DNA from: Syntrophobacterales bacterium
GTDB lineage: Bacteria > Desulfobacterota > Syntrophia > Syntrophales > UBA2210
Length of the DNA: 42,522 nucleotides
Reading direction: 5' to 3'
Assembly: GCA_018433345.1 (NCBI GenBank)
Contig: JAHDRK010000026.1
Coordinates: 1-42,522, forward strand
Shown here: positions 19,940 to 28,067 of the stretch, piece after piece
Layout of the letters: each line of letters opens with the position of its first letter
Numbering within the stretch: position 1 is the stretch's first letter
Position numbers and translations under genes: made by a program
Notes under the pieces: model-generated
The model's database searches: none
Told to the model about the DNA's origin: nothing
What the model saw: only the letters and a program-made list of their open reading frames with translations

Positions 19940-20778
19940 AAAGATCTCTTGCGAACAGGCTGGAAGTAAGGAAAAACCGCCTTCGCCGCCGTAGAAGGGC
20001 CATTGCCGGTGAAATAGGGGTTGCCCTGGCAGTGGTTGCCACCGCGGCTTTTCTCTGCTTTTCAATGATCTACGGGTACAGTTTTGCCCTATGTTCCGAT
20101 TATTTCAAGCTTGAAGAGACCATTGTCAAAGGTGCAAGCCGCCTCACGGAGGAGGAAGTGAAACAACTCGCGGGTGTCGACCGGGACACAAACATACTCG
20201 CGGCCGACCTTGATTCCATAGTGGCCGGTATAAAGAAGAACCCCTGGGTGAGGGAGGTCGGCTTGAGGAGGGTGCTTCCCGACCGATTGATCATTGAAAT
20301 CGTGGAACGTGAACCGCTCGCCTTGATCAGGCATGATCGCAGTTTCTATCTCCTGGATCAAGATGGAACCATCTTCAAGAACCTGGAGTGGGACGATCCC
20401 GTCGATCTCCCCGTCATGACGGGATTCAGCGACGGCGAATCACTTGATGAAGACCTGATGCGGGGTGCCATGGAGTTGATCGAAAACCTGGAATTGAGAA
20501 AGTCATATCCTGAGATGCGCAACATTTCGGAGATCCGTGGCGATCACCTGCGTGGTTATTCCCTGTGCACTATCGATCACCGCCTGTACATCCTGGGTTT
20601 TGGAGACTATGAAAGGAAATTCGGGAGATTGAGGAGCATTCTCTTCGATTTGACGATGAAAAACGCTCACCAGTCGCCGTTGGTGGTGGATCTGGCCGAT
20701 CCGGATGGAGTGGTGGTGAGGCGGGGTGGAACGGCCGGATCGGTTTTGCATGACAGGGGCAGAAGGATGGATATTTGA
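19936..20778 (+). CDS. ftsQ: Cell division protein FtsQ (DivIB-like, POTRA domain)
   Basis: FtsQ links the divisome parts FtsBL and FtsWI through its periplasmic domain. The 280-residue product has a very basic cytoplasmic end (NRLRRRRRAIAG), one membrane helix (about 27-49), and a POTRA domain (about 55-125) with KLEETIVKGASRLTEEEV and KNPWVREVGLRRVLPDRLIIEIVEREP. The FtsQ beta domain follows, including FYLLDQDGTIF. It is joined to murB by an ATGA overlap, with no ddl gene between them, unlike the E. coli cluster. A 132-base gap without a supported gene separates it from ftsA. Confidence 0.93.
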   Translation: MKRSLANRLEVRKNRLRRRRRAIAGEIGVALAVVATAAFLCFSMIYGYSFALCSDYFKLEETIVKGASRLTEEEVKQLAGVDRDTNILAADLDSIVAGIKKNPWVREVGLRRVLPDRLIIEIVEREPLALIRHDRSFYLLDQDGTIFKNLEWDDPVDLPVMTGFSDGESLDEDLMRGAMELIENLELRKSYPEMRNISEIRGDHLRGYSLCTIDHRLYILGFGDYERKFGRLRSILFDLTMKNAHQSPLVVDLADPDGVVVRRGGTAGSVLHDRGRRMDI

Positions 20779-20910
20779 CGATGTTCGAGTGCTTGGATCC
20801 TTTTGCCGTAAAAGCCGGACGAATATTCCCGGCAGGAAGAGACCGGTACGGCGCTTTCCCGGGAATCTCTTCCGTGAAAACAACCATCATCACCCGGAAA
20901 GGATGTGCAA

Positions 20911-22137
20911 ATGACAAGACGGGGCAAAGTGATAGTCGGCCTTGATGTGGGAACGACCAAAACTTGTGCCATCGTGGGAGAAGTAACCAATAGCGGCGTG
21001 GACATTATAGGCATAGGCACTCACCCATCCAGCGGCTTGCGTAAAGGGGTGGTCGTAAACATCGATAACACGGTGGAGGCCATACGTCGGGCCGTCGAGG
21101 AAGCGGAACTCATGTCCGGTTGCGAAATCAAGTCCGTCTATGCCGGTATTGCGGGCAGCCATATCCAGGGGCTCAACAGCCACGGGATCGTGGCTGTCAG
21201 AGGCGGCGAAGTGGACGAGAACGATGTCCGGCGGGCAATCGACGCGGCCATGGCTCTTGCCATTCCGCTTGACCGTAAAGTCATTCATGCCCTGCCGCAG
21301 TACTACATCGTCGATGACCAGGACGGCGTCAAGGAACCGATCGGTATGGCGGGCGTGCGATTGGAATCGAAGGTGCACGTCGTTTTGGGGGCGGTCACAT
21401 CGATTCAGAACATTATCAAATCAGTGAGCCGCGTGGGTCTCGATGTGAACGACATAGTTCTCGAGCCCCTTGCTTCCAGTGAAGCCGTTCTCGATCAGGA
21501 CGAGTTGGATCTGGGCGTCGCGCTCATAGACATAGGCGGGGGCACCACGGACGTGGTCGTATTTGCGGAAGGCAGTATCAAACATACGGCGGTGCTTCCC
21601 ATGGGAGGGATTTACGTGACCAATGACATTGCCGTCGGTTTGCGGACCCCGGCTACAGAGGCGGAAATAATCAAGCTGAAGTATGGATGCGCTTACACGC
21701 CGCTCATTCCCCAGGAAGAAACAATAGAGGTCCCGAGCGTTGGAGGAAGAAGCCCGAGAAGAGTGTCGCGTCAGGTGTTGGGGGAGATTATTCAACCCAG
21801 ATGCGAGGAGATTCTCAGTTTCGCTCACAGGGAAATCATGAAATCCGGTTATGAGGATTTGCTGGGCGCCGGAATCGTTCTTACCGGTGGTACATCGATG
21901 ATTGAAGGTTCTATCGAAGTGGCCGAAAGCGTTTTTAATATGCCTGTTCGGATCGGGTATCCCGTGGGAGTGGGCGGGATATCGGATATCGTAAAGAGTC
22001 CCATGTACGCCACGGGCGTCGGCCTGGTCGTTCATGGGGCAAAAGACAGATCGCCGGTTCGTTTCAAAAAAGGCGAGATTCCCATGTTAAGAAAAATAAC
22101 GGCGCGGATGAAACGATGGTTTAACGATTTTTTCTAA
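20911..22137 (+). CDS. ftsA: Cell division protein FtsA (actin-like membrane tether for FtsZ)
   Basis: FtsA is an actin-fold ATPase that anchors FtsZ filaments to the inner membrane. The 408-residue product has the phosphate-1 motif VGLDVGTTKTCAIVG near the start, an SHMA-like 1C subdomain, the phosphate-2 loop LIDIGGGTTDVVVF and the adenosine motif GAGIVLTGGTSMIEG. Its last residues, KITARMKRWFNDFF, form a likely amphipathic membrane-targeting helix. I chose ATG 20911, eight bases after AAAGG; a GTG at 20905 is also in frame. ftsZ begins 13 bases after the stop, behind an AGGGAGGAAG site. Confidence 0.96.
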   Translation: MTRRGKVIVGLDVGTTKTCAIVGEVTNSGVDIIGIGTHPSSGLRKGVVVNIDNTVEAIRRAVEEAELMSGCEIKSVYAGIAGSHIQGLNSHGIVAVRGGEVDENDVRRAIDAAMALAIPLDRKVIHALPQYYIVDDQDGVKEPIGMAGVRLESKVHVVLGAVTSIQNIIKSVSRVGLDVNDIVLEPLASSEAVLDQDELDLGVALIDIGGGTTDVVVFAEGSIKHTAVLPMGGIYVTNDIAVGLRTPATEAEIIKLKYGCAYTPLIPQEETIEVPSVGGRSPRRVSRQVLGEIIQPRCEEILSFAHREIMKSGYEDLLGAGIVLTGGTSMIEGSIEVAESVFNMPVRIGYPVGVGGISDIVKSPMYATGVGLVVHGAKDRSPVRFKKGEIPMLRKITARMKRWFNDFF

Positions 22138-22150
22138 GGGAGGAAGAGAC

Positions 22151-23314
22151 ATGTTTGAATTACTTCAGGGAGGAAAAAGGAACGGAGCCAAGATCAAGGT
22201 GATAGGCATAGGCGGCGGAGGGGGCAACGCCGTGAACATGATGATTTCGCACAAGTTGAGCGGTGTGGATTTTATCGCCGCCAACACTGACGCGCAGGCG
22301 CTTGAAGTGTCGAGGGCGTCCGCTAAAATCCAGTTGGGTTCAGACGTGACAAAGGGACTGGGCGCCGGTTCGGATCCGGAAACAGGACGCAGGGCGGCCA
22401 TGGAATCAAAAGAACGCATCCGTGAAGTCATAGACGGAGCCGACATGATTTTTGTCACAGCCGGGCTGGGCGGCGGTACGGGAACGGGAGGCGCCCCGGT
22501 TGTCGCCGAAATCGCCAGGGATATGGGGATACTGACCGTGGCTGTTGTGACCAAACCATTCCTGTTCGAAGGGAAGCGAAGGGAGAAAAACGCCGAAGAG
22601 GGCTTGGCGGAACTCAAAGGTGTGGTGGACAGCCTCATCGTCATTCCCAACCAACGGCTTCTCAGTATCAGCGGTAGAAACATGTCGCTTCAAGAGGCCT
22701 TCAAGAAGGCGGACGACATACTGTACCACGGAGTAAAGGGCATATCCGACCTCGTGATGGTTCCTGGTCTCATCAACCTGGACTTCGCCGACGTGAAAAC
22801 CATCATGTCGGGGATGGGCTTGGCCCTCATGGGAACAGGCGTTGCGGGCGGCGAGAGCAGGGCCGTGGAGGCGGCCCAGAAGGCGATATCGTCACCGCTT
22901 CTGGAAGACAGTTCCATCCATGGCGCGAAGGGTGTCCTTCTGAATATCACCGGCAACCAGGATATGACACTCTTCGAAGTGAACGAGGCATCTACGTTGG
23001 TTCAATCGGAGACGCACGAGGACGCGAACATAATCTTCGGAACCGTCATTGACGAGAATATGGGCGACGAAATAAGGGTCACCGTCATCGCGACGGGCTT
23101 CGACGGACGGGAAGAGAAGCGTCCCGTTGAAACAACCGACAGGGTTGCGCAGGTTCCCCCGATGAAAAAAGATAAGGAAGATATTTCGACGCCCACCTTC
23201 ATCAGGAAGCGAGAGGGTACCGAAAAACCGGTGGTGATAAAGATGGGCATGATCAGCGACGACGATTATTACGATTTTGAGACACCGACTTTCTTGAGGA
23301 AAACGGAAAATTAA
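22151..23314 (+). CDS. ftsZ: Cell division protein FtsZ (tubulin homologue), with duplicated C-terminal peptide
   Basis: FtsZ polymerises with GTP into the Z-ring that guides septation. The 387-residue product has GIGGGGGNAVNMM, the tubulin signature GGGTGTG (107-113), NTDAQAL, the T7-loop region NLDFADVKTIM, and a linker after about residue 320. Two copies of the conserved C-terminal peptide are present: DISTPTFIRK (344-353) and DFETPTFLRK (375-384). Most FtsZ proteins have one, used to bind FtsA, ZipA, SepF or MinC. The linker between core and second copy is short. This is the last gene of the dcw unit and is followed by a structured region and a strong terminator. Confidence 0.97.
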   Translation: MFELLQGGKRNGAKIKVIGIGGGGGNAVNMMISHKLSGVDFIAANTDAQALEVSRASAKIQLGSDVTKGLGAGSDPETGRRAAMESKERIREVIDGADMIFVTAGLGGGTGTGGAPVVAEIARDMGILTVAVVTKPFLFEGKRREKNAEEGLAELKGVVDSLIVIPNQRLLSISGRNMSLQEAFKKADDILYHGVKGISDLVMVPGLINLDFADVKTIMSGMGLALMGTGVAGGESRAVEAAQKAISSPLLEDSSIHGAKGVLLNITGNQDMTLFEVNEASTLVQSETHEDANIIFGTVIDENMGDEIRVTVIATGFDGREEKRPVETTDRVAQVPPMKKDKEDISTPTFIRKREGTEKPVVIKMGMISDDDYYDFETPTFLRKTEN

Positions 23315-23338
23315 GCGACATTTCAAGGGGATTTGCGA

Positions 23339-23417
23339 TCTCGCGAAAGAGAATTCCGCTGTCCGGGATGTGTACCGGCGCGCCGCGGCGGAATCTTCTC
23401 AGTGAATTCCCGCGAGA
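23339..23417 (+). repeat. Nested imperfect inverted repeat downstream of ftsZ
   Basis: An outer pair TCTCGCG (23339-23345) and CGCGAGA (23411-23417) encloses a second pair, GAGAATTCCGC (23349-23359) and GCGGAAT-C-TTCTC (23388-23400), which matches over 11 bp with one bulged base. The 28-base centre is GC-rich and can form further short pairs. The region is 24 bases after ftsZ and 33 bases before the terminator hairpin. It could be an mRNA 3'-end structure, a processing site or part of a small RNA; the sequence alone does not decide. Confidence 0.5.
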
Positions 23418-23450
23418 ACGCAGATCCAGGCAGTACCCATCCTCCCTTCG

Positions 23451-23481
23451 GCCGAGACGGGAAACCGTCTCGGCATTTTTT
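23451..23481 (+). terminator. Rho-independent terminator of the dcw operon
   Basis: A perfect 10-bp stem, GCCGAGACGG (23451-23460) with CCGTCTCGGC (23465-23474), is closed by a GAAA tetraloop and followed by A and six T residues (23476-23481). It lies 137 bases after the ftsZ stop and is the clearest terminator in the window. Confidence 0.9.
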
Positions 23482-23616
23482 ACGGTACACCGACAGGCAG
23501 TGAGACGTCACGATGATTTGATTGCCGGTCCCTTATTTGCAATCTGAAATCGCCACATTTTCCTTGACCCCGGCCTCTATCTGCCGGATGATTTTACAAG
23601 GAGAGACTGAGCAATA
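23482..23616 (+). other. Intergenic leader upstream of the PAS/HD-GYP gene
   Basis: These 135 bases complete the roughly 300-base gene-free stretch after ftsZ. They probably carry the promoter of the signalling gene, because a strong terminator lies just upstream. The best -35 candidate is TTGACC at 23564-23569, but the -10 position offers only ATGATT at a spacing of 18, so this is weak. An AAGGAGAG ribosome-binding sequence is at 23598-23605. I see nothing else here. Confidence 0.3.
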
Positions 23617-23676
23617 ATGATGGTTTCGGTCAAAAAAAGGGTGGCTGAAGGAACCCTGGCGGGGTGGAGGCGATGA
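23617..23676 (+). CDS. Possible 19-residue leader peptide upstream of the PAS/HD-GYP gene
   Basis: A 20-codon frame (MMVSVKKRVAEGTLAGWRR plus stop) starts at ATG 23617, eleven bases after AAGGAGAG. Its TGA overlaps an ATG at 23673 that is in frame with the signalling gene, giving the ATGA overlap used for translational coupling throughout this window. I know of no homologue, and such a short frame can arise by chance. It may be a translated leader that sets expression of the next gene, or simply noise. Confidence 0.25.
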   Translation: MMVSVKKRVAEGTLAGWRR

Positions 23677-25886
23677 AAAAGGGGAGAGAATCCAAGATGG
23701 TGGAGAGCAAAAAGAAAAAATCCGCCGTCAACGTTGAGCCTGTCGAACAAAAAGGTGAAGAAGACGAGGACATGTACCAGGCGCTTGCGAGGAGTTCCCA
23801 GACCGGTGTCTATATCGCCCAGGATGGGAAATTTCGGTTCGTAAATCCCTATATGCTTAATTACTCGGGATACTCGAAAGACGAATGGATAGGGCGGAAC
23901 GTGATGGATTTCCTCGTTCCCGAAGACAGGGAAAAGACGAGGGAAAACGCAGTCGCCATGCTTAAGGGGTTACGAACTACACCCTACGAGTATCGTTTTG
24001 TCACCGAGAGCGGCAAGAGGCGCCTGATACTGGAAAGCGTCATCTCGGTTCGGTACCACGGTAAAAGGGCCGTCCTGGGAAATACCATGGATATCACAGA
24101 AGAAACGGAAGCCAAGGCCAAGCTGGCCGAGGCCGAACAGTTGTATCGAAGTTTTACAACCAACACCCAAACCGGTGTTTTCGTCGCCCGAAAAGGGAAG
24201 GTCAAGTTTGCCAATCCCCATCTGCTGGCCTACACGCAGTGTGAAACCATGGATGACATTCTTGATGTCGACCTCCTTGATTTCGTGTACCCGGAAGACA
24301 GGGAGGCGACTGCAGAGAACGCCCGACGCATGCTCCGGGGGGAGCGCTCCTATCCCTATGAATATCGCATGGTGACAAAAGATGGAAAGATACGGTGGAT
24401 ACTTGAATCGGTGGCGCCCATCGATTACCAAGGCGAATCGGCGGTCTTGGGCAGCTCCATAGACATAACCGAACTGGTGGAAATGAAGGAACATCTTGTG
24501 GAGGCCCAGGCCCTTGAATCCAGTTTACTGGCGGCCATCCCCCACGCCGTGATAGGTCTCGAAAACAGGAGGATCATCTTTGCAAACGATTCGGTGAAAA
24601 GCGTGTTTGGCTGGGAGCCGCAGGAGCTGATTGGAAGGCGGACACGGGTTCTCTACAAGAACGCCGAAGATTACGAAGCCATAGCAGACTATTTTTATCC
24701 CGTCCTAGAGCAGCGGAAGATGTGCAGCGGGGAATTTGCCTGTGTCAAAAAAGACGGAACCGAAATAGAATGTATGATCAATACCGCCCGGGTGGGCGAC
24801 GTACTCAAGGATCGACGGATAGTCGTCATATACGAGGATATAACCGAACGGAAACGAAGCGAGCGCGCCCTTCGCGAAAGTGAAGAGCGATACGCCGCCT
24901 TGGTCGAACAGGCGATGGATGGAATAATAATTGTCCAGGACAACATTTATGTTTTCGCGAACAAGGCGATGGTCGGAATTTCGGGTTATGAAACGGGGGA
25001 ACTGCTCGGCATGGCATTTGAAGATATATTCGTTCCTGAAGAACGGGACGGAGTACGTGAATACTTTCAGAAGAGTTTGAAAAGAAAACAGGGCGGTAAT
25101 TCCTTCGAGGGTCGGCTGCTTTGCAAAGGCGGCGCAGTCAAGGACGTGGAGGTTTCTTTCGGTTCCATCACCATCGAGGGAAGGCGCGCGGAAATGGGGT
25201 ACATAGATGACATTACGTTCCGTAAGAAGGCCCAGGATGAAATTAGGCAAACGGTGGAACGTTTAAAAAAACGCCTGGAAGAAACGGTGAACGCCCTGGC
25301 TTCCATAACTGAAAAACGTGATCCATACACTGCGGGGCATCAACATCGTGTGGCCGAGCTGACGGGGGCCATCGCGGAGGAACTGGGACTTTCGGAGGAT
25401 CAGGTTGAGGGTGCCGTTGTGGCGGCCACACTGCATGATATAGGGAAGATATACGAACCCTCTGAAATTCTGAGCAAGCCCGACTTGTTGACGGACATCG
25501 AATTCCTTATGATGAAAGTTCATCCCGAAATAGGGTATGACGTTCTCAAGAACATTGATTTTCCATGGCCCGTAGCCCTCATAGTACGTCAGCACCACGA
25601 ACGCATGGACGGGTCGGGCTATCCGGATGGGTTGAAAGGAGACGAAATCCTCGTAGAGGCGAGGATTTTGGCGGTGGCTGACGTAGTCGAGGCCATGGCG
25701 TCACATCGGCCTTACCGGTCGGCCCTCGGTGTCGAAGAGGCCCTCAAGGAAATCACCGAGAACCGAGGCAGGGAATATGACCGCGACGTGGTGAATGCCT
25801 GTGTAAGGCTCTTCAGGAAAAGGGGTTTCGCTTTTTCCGCCGGCAGCGAAGAGGACCTGGCGCAAAAGAAAAAAAAGGCCCGGTGA
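23673..25886 (+). CDS. Multi-PAS sensor protein with HD-GYP output domain (predicted c-di-GMP phosphodiesterase)
   Basis: The 737-residue product has a lysine- and glutamate-rich start and four PAS domains (about 36-140, 155-264, 280-388 and 405-511), with DITE-type ends and a short helix (KAQDEIRQTVERLKKRLEE) leading into an HD-GYP domain (about 543-710). The output domain keeps the catalytic signature: HDIGK (His588, Asp589), a later HPEIGYDVL, and HHERMDGSGYP (641-651). HD-GYP enzymes degrade c-di-GMP, so this is probably a soluble cytoplasmic sensor of a small molecule or redox state; there is no membrane segment. PAS1 and PAS2 look like a recent tandem duplication. ATG 23673 is chosen for its overlap with the leader frame; ATG 23697, with GGGGAGAG eight bases upstream, and GTG 23664 are alternatives. 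Confidence 0.88.
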   Translation: MKKGRESKMVESKKKKSAVNVEPVEQKGEEDEDMYQALARSSQTGVYIAQDGKFRFVNPYMLNYSGYSKDEWIGRNVMDFLVPEDREKTRENAVAMLKGLRTTPYEYRFVTESGKRRLILESVISVRYHGKRAVLGNTMDITEETEAKAKLAEAEQLYRSFTTNTQTGVFVARKGKVKFANPHLLAYTQCETMDDILDVDLLDFVYPEDREATAENARRMLRGERSYPYEYRMVTKDGKIRWILESVAPIDYQGESAVLGSSIDITELVEMKEHLVEAQALESSLLAAIPHAVIGLENRRIIFANDSVKSVFGWEPQELIGRRTRVLYKNAEDYEAIADYFYPVLEQRKMCSGEFACVKKDGTEIECMINTARVGDVLKDRRIVVIYEDITERKRSERALRESEERYAALVEQAMDGIIIVQDNIYVFANKAMVGISGYETGELLGMAFEDIFVPEERDGVREYFQKSLKRKQGGNSFEGRLLCKGGAVKDVEVSFGSITIEGRRAEMGYIDDITFRKKAQDEIRQTVERLKKRLEETVNALASITEKRDPYTAGHQHRVAELTGAIAEELGLSEDQVEGAVVAATLHDIGKIYEPSEILSKPDLLTDIEFLMMKVHPEIGYDVLKNIDFPWPVALIVRQHHERMDGSGYPDGLKGDEILVEARILAVADVVEAMASHRPYRSALGVEEALKEITENRGREYDRDVVNACVRLFRKRGFAFSAGSEEDLAQKKKKAR

Positions 25887-25893
25887 AACAGAG

Positions 25894-27240
25894 ATGAAAC
25901 GATATCATATTCATACCTTTGGTTGCCAGATGAACGTGCGTGACTCGGAATTGGTCGGGGGACTGCTCGAACGAGAGGGATACCGACCTGCGGAAGATAT
26001 CGCCGATGCGGACGTTGTTATAATAAATACCTGTACTGTGCGAGTGAAGGCGGAAGAGAAGGCCCACAGCCTTATTGGTCGACTGCGTGCTCTCAAGAGA
26101 GCCCGTCCCGGGATAACCGTGGGGGTCATGGGATGCCTGGCCCAGCAGTGGGGGGAGGAGTTCTTTTCAAAGTTTCCCCACTTGGACTTCGTTTGCGGCA
26201 CCCATGCCCTTGATGTTATTCCAGGCATGGTCCTCCGTTTGAGCCATGGAGAGAGGCGTCTTTCAGAGACGGCGTTCAGACAATACCCGGGGTCGCTGAG
26301 TTCCTGGTGTGTCCCGCGGTCCCCGGGCCCGACGGCATACGTGAACATCATGCAGGGTTGCGATAACTTCTGCGCCTATTGCATAGTCCCTTACGTTCGC
26401 GGCAGGGAGCGAAGCAGACCTCCGGGGGACGTGATAGAGGAAGTAAAGGCCTTGGCAGCCGGGGGCGTCAAGGAAGTAACCCTCCTTGGACAGAACGTGA
26501 ATTCCTACGGCAAGGGATTGACTGAAAAGACCGATTTCCCGGATCTGTTGAAACGTGTGTCAGCTGTAAGGGGAATCGAGAGGATTAGGTTCACCACCTC
26601 CCATCCGCGTGATCTGTCGGAATCGCTGATGAACGCCTTCGTGGAGATCGACGCATTATGCGAGCACATTCATCTCCCCTTCCAGGCGGGATCGGACAGT
26701 GTGCTCAGGCGAATGAGAAGGGGCTACACGGCGGAGGGATATCTCCGGAAAATCGATGAATTGCGAAGGAGAGTCCCTGATATTTCACTCAGCACGGATA
26801 TTATAGTAGGATTCCCCGGGGAGAGGGACGAAGACTTCGAAAAAACTATTGACCTTATGGGGAAAGTGCGATTTGATAACTCTTTTTCATTTAAATATTC
26901 GGACCGATCAGGTACCGTTGCAGCCTCTTTCGGCGACAAGGTCGACGAGGCGGTAAAAAGCGAGCGGCTTGTGTTCCTTCAGAGTCTGCAACGGAAGCAT
27001 ACCTTGGAGAAAAACCGGCAACGCGAGGGGATGATTGAAGAGGTATTGGTGGAAGGTCCCAGTAAGGGAGGATCGGAAGACGTGACCGGTCGAACAAGGG
27101 GCAACAGGATCGTGAATTTCCGGGGTGACGATTGCTTGCGTGGAAAAACCGTATTGGTTAATATAACGAGAGGATATGCCCATTCCTTAAGGGGCGAAAT
27201 GGTTCAGAGGGGAGAAATTCCATTATGCTTATCGAAATGA
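25894..27240 (+). CDS. miaB: tRNA-2-methylthio-N6-dimethylallyladenosine synthase MiaB
   Basis: MiaB is a radical-SAM methylthiotransferase that modifies i6A37 in tRNAs reading UNN codons. The 448-residue product has the N-terminal UPF0004 domain with cysteines 11, 47 and 81, which bind the auxiliary [4Fe-4S] cluster. The radical-SAM CxxxCxxC motif is at Cys156, Cys160 and Cys163 (GCDNFCAYCIVPYVRGRE), and a C-terminal TRAM domain covers about 380-445. GQNVNSYGKG and HLPFQAGSDSVLRRMRRGY are typical of MiaB rather than of MtaB or RimO. It starts seven bases after the signalling gene and overlaps the next gene by 16 bases. Confidence 0.96.
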   Translation: MKRYHIHTFGCQMNVRDSELVGGLLEREGYRPAEDIADADVVIINTCTVRVKAEEKAHSLIGRLRALKRARPGITVGVMGCLAQQWGEEFFSKFPHLDFVCGTHALDVIPGMVLRLSHGERRLSETAFRQYPGSLSSWCVPRSPGPTAYVNIMQGCDNFCAYCIVPYVRGRERSRPPGDVIEEVKALAAGGVKEVTLLGQNVNSYGKGLTEKTDFPDLLKRVSAVRGIERIRFTTSHPRDLSESLMNAFVEIDALCEHIHLPFQAGSDSVLRRMRRGYTAEGYLRKIDELRRRVPDISLSTDIIVGFPGERDEDFEKTIDLMGKVRFDNSFSFKYSDRSGTVAASFGDKVDEAVKSERLVFLQSLQRKHTLEKNRQREGMIEEVLVEGPSKGGSEDVTGRTRGNRIVNFRGDDCLRGKTVLVNITRGYAHSLRGEMVQRGEIPLCLSK

Positions 27241-27725
27241 ATGTGTTCGGCCTAGCCATCGATCCATCGGCGGGCACTCCTATAGTCATCTTGAAGGACC
27301 AGGAAGGAAAGCGGGCCGTTCCCATATGGATAGGGCTTTTCGAGGCAAGCGCCATCGCCACTCAATTGGAAAAAATAGCCCTTTCCCGGCCGATGACCCA
27401 TGACTTGACACGGAACATTATCGAGAGTCTTGATGCGCGTATCACAAGGATCGTGATCAACGATCTCAGAAACAACACCTTTTTTGCAGTTATTCATCTG
27501 GATAAAGGCGACCGCGAGCTGCTGATCGACGCTCGGCCCAGTGACGCCATAGCGCTTGCTCTTCGGGTGGAAGCCCCCATATTTGTGGATGAGAAGGTGA
27601 TCGACAAATCTATGGAAATCCATTTCACAAAGGACATAGGGGATATCAATAAATACACCAAGGAAGAGTTGCAGGAATTACTTGAGAACCTCACGCCGGA
27701 GGATTTCGGAAAATACAAGATGTAA
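27225..27725 (+). CDS. BFN (bifunctional nuclease, DUF151) domain protein
   Basis: The 166-residue product matches the BFN/DUF151 family: MLIEMNVFGLAIDP at the start, a central VPIWIGLFEASAIA and the SDAIALALRVEAPIFVDEKV motif. A plant member has RNase and DNase activity, but bacterial members are poorly studied, so nuclease function is only a family-level suggestion. ATG 27225 is ten bases after GGGGAG and gives the usual family N-terminus. The gene overlaps the end of miaB by 16 bases; a miaB-BFN pairing suggests a possible role in RNA metabolism. The C-terminal tail (TKEELQELLENLTPEDFGKYKM) is acidic and probably helical. Confidence 0.9.
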   Translation: MLIEMNVFGLAIDPSAGTPIVILKDQEGKRAVPIWIGLFEASAIATQLEKIALSRPMTHDLTRNIIESLDARITRIVINDLRNNTFFAVIHLDKGDRELLIDARPSDAIALALRVEAPIFVDEKVIDKSMEIHFTKDIGDINKYTKEELQELLENLTPEDFGKYKM

Positions 27726-27797
27726 CGTTTTTCGGCCGGGGCTCCTCCAAGAACGATCGTCTGGAATAGGAGACCGTTGTCTGAAGCGAGAAACGTC

Positions 27798-28034
27798 ATG
27801 GTCATGAAAGAAGAAATACGACGCCTCTACCTTAAAGCGGGCGACCAGGTCGTTCACAAGCGCTATCCCAATTGGGGTTTCGGCGTAGTCGTGGAAGAAT
27901 GGAATTCCAGCGTAGTGGGAGGGATGTCCTACGTGAGGGTCATCTTCAGGGACGGCCGCACCAGGGTCTTTGATAATAATTTTGCCAATGAATGCTGCTG
28001 TTACTACGCTGGTATCCGCCGATGCAGTGACTGA
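27798..28034 (+). CDS. Small DUF3553-like protein with C-terminal cysteine cluster
   Basis: This 78-residue protein has a small beta-rich core (LYLKAGDQVVHKRYPNWGFGVVVEE, then MSYVRVIFRDGRTRVF) that resembles the DUF3553 family and, loosely, the CarD/TRCF-type SH3 fold. It ends with NECCCYYAGIRRC: cysteines 66-68 and 76 close together, which suggests metal or Fe-S binding. No function is known to me. I chose ATG 27798; a TTG at 27777 with AGGAGA just upstream, or ATG 27804, are also possible. It lies between the BFN gene and xerC and may belong to the same operon. The gene is likely real, since the core fits a known family; the family name is less sure. Confidence 0.65.
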   Translation: MVMKEEIRRLYLKAGDQVVHKRYPNWGFGVVVEEWNSSVVGGMSYVRVIFRDGRTRVFDNNFANECCCYYAGIRRCSD

Positions 28035-28067
28035 GAAGAACAAGATAAATCGGGGCCACATTTGATA

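Noticed and set aside
20781..20950. Open frame in the ftsQ-ftsA gap, starting at ATG 20781
   Set aside because: It has no clear ribosome-binding site, runs out of frame into ftsA and has no recognisable motif.
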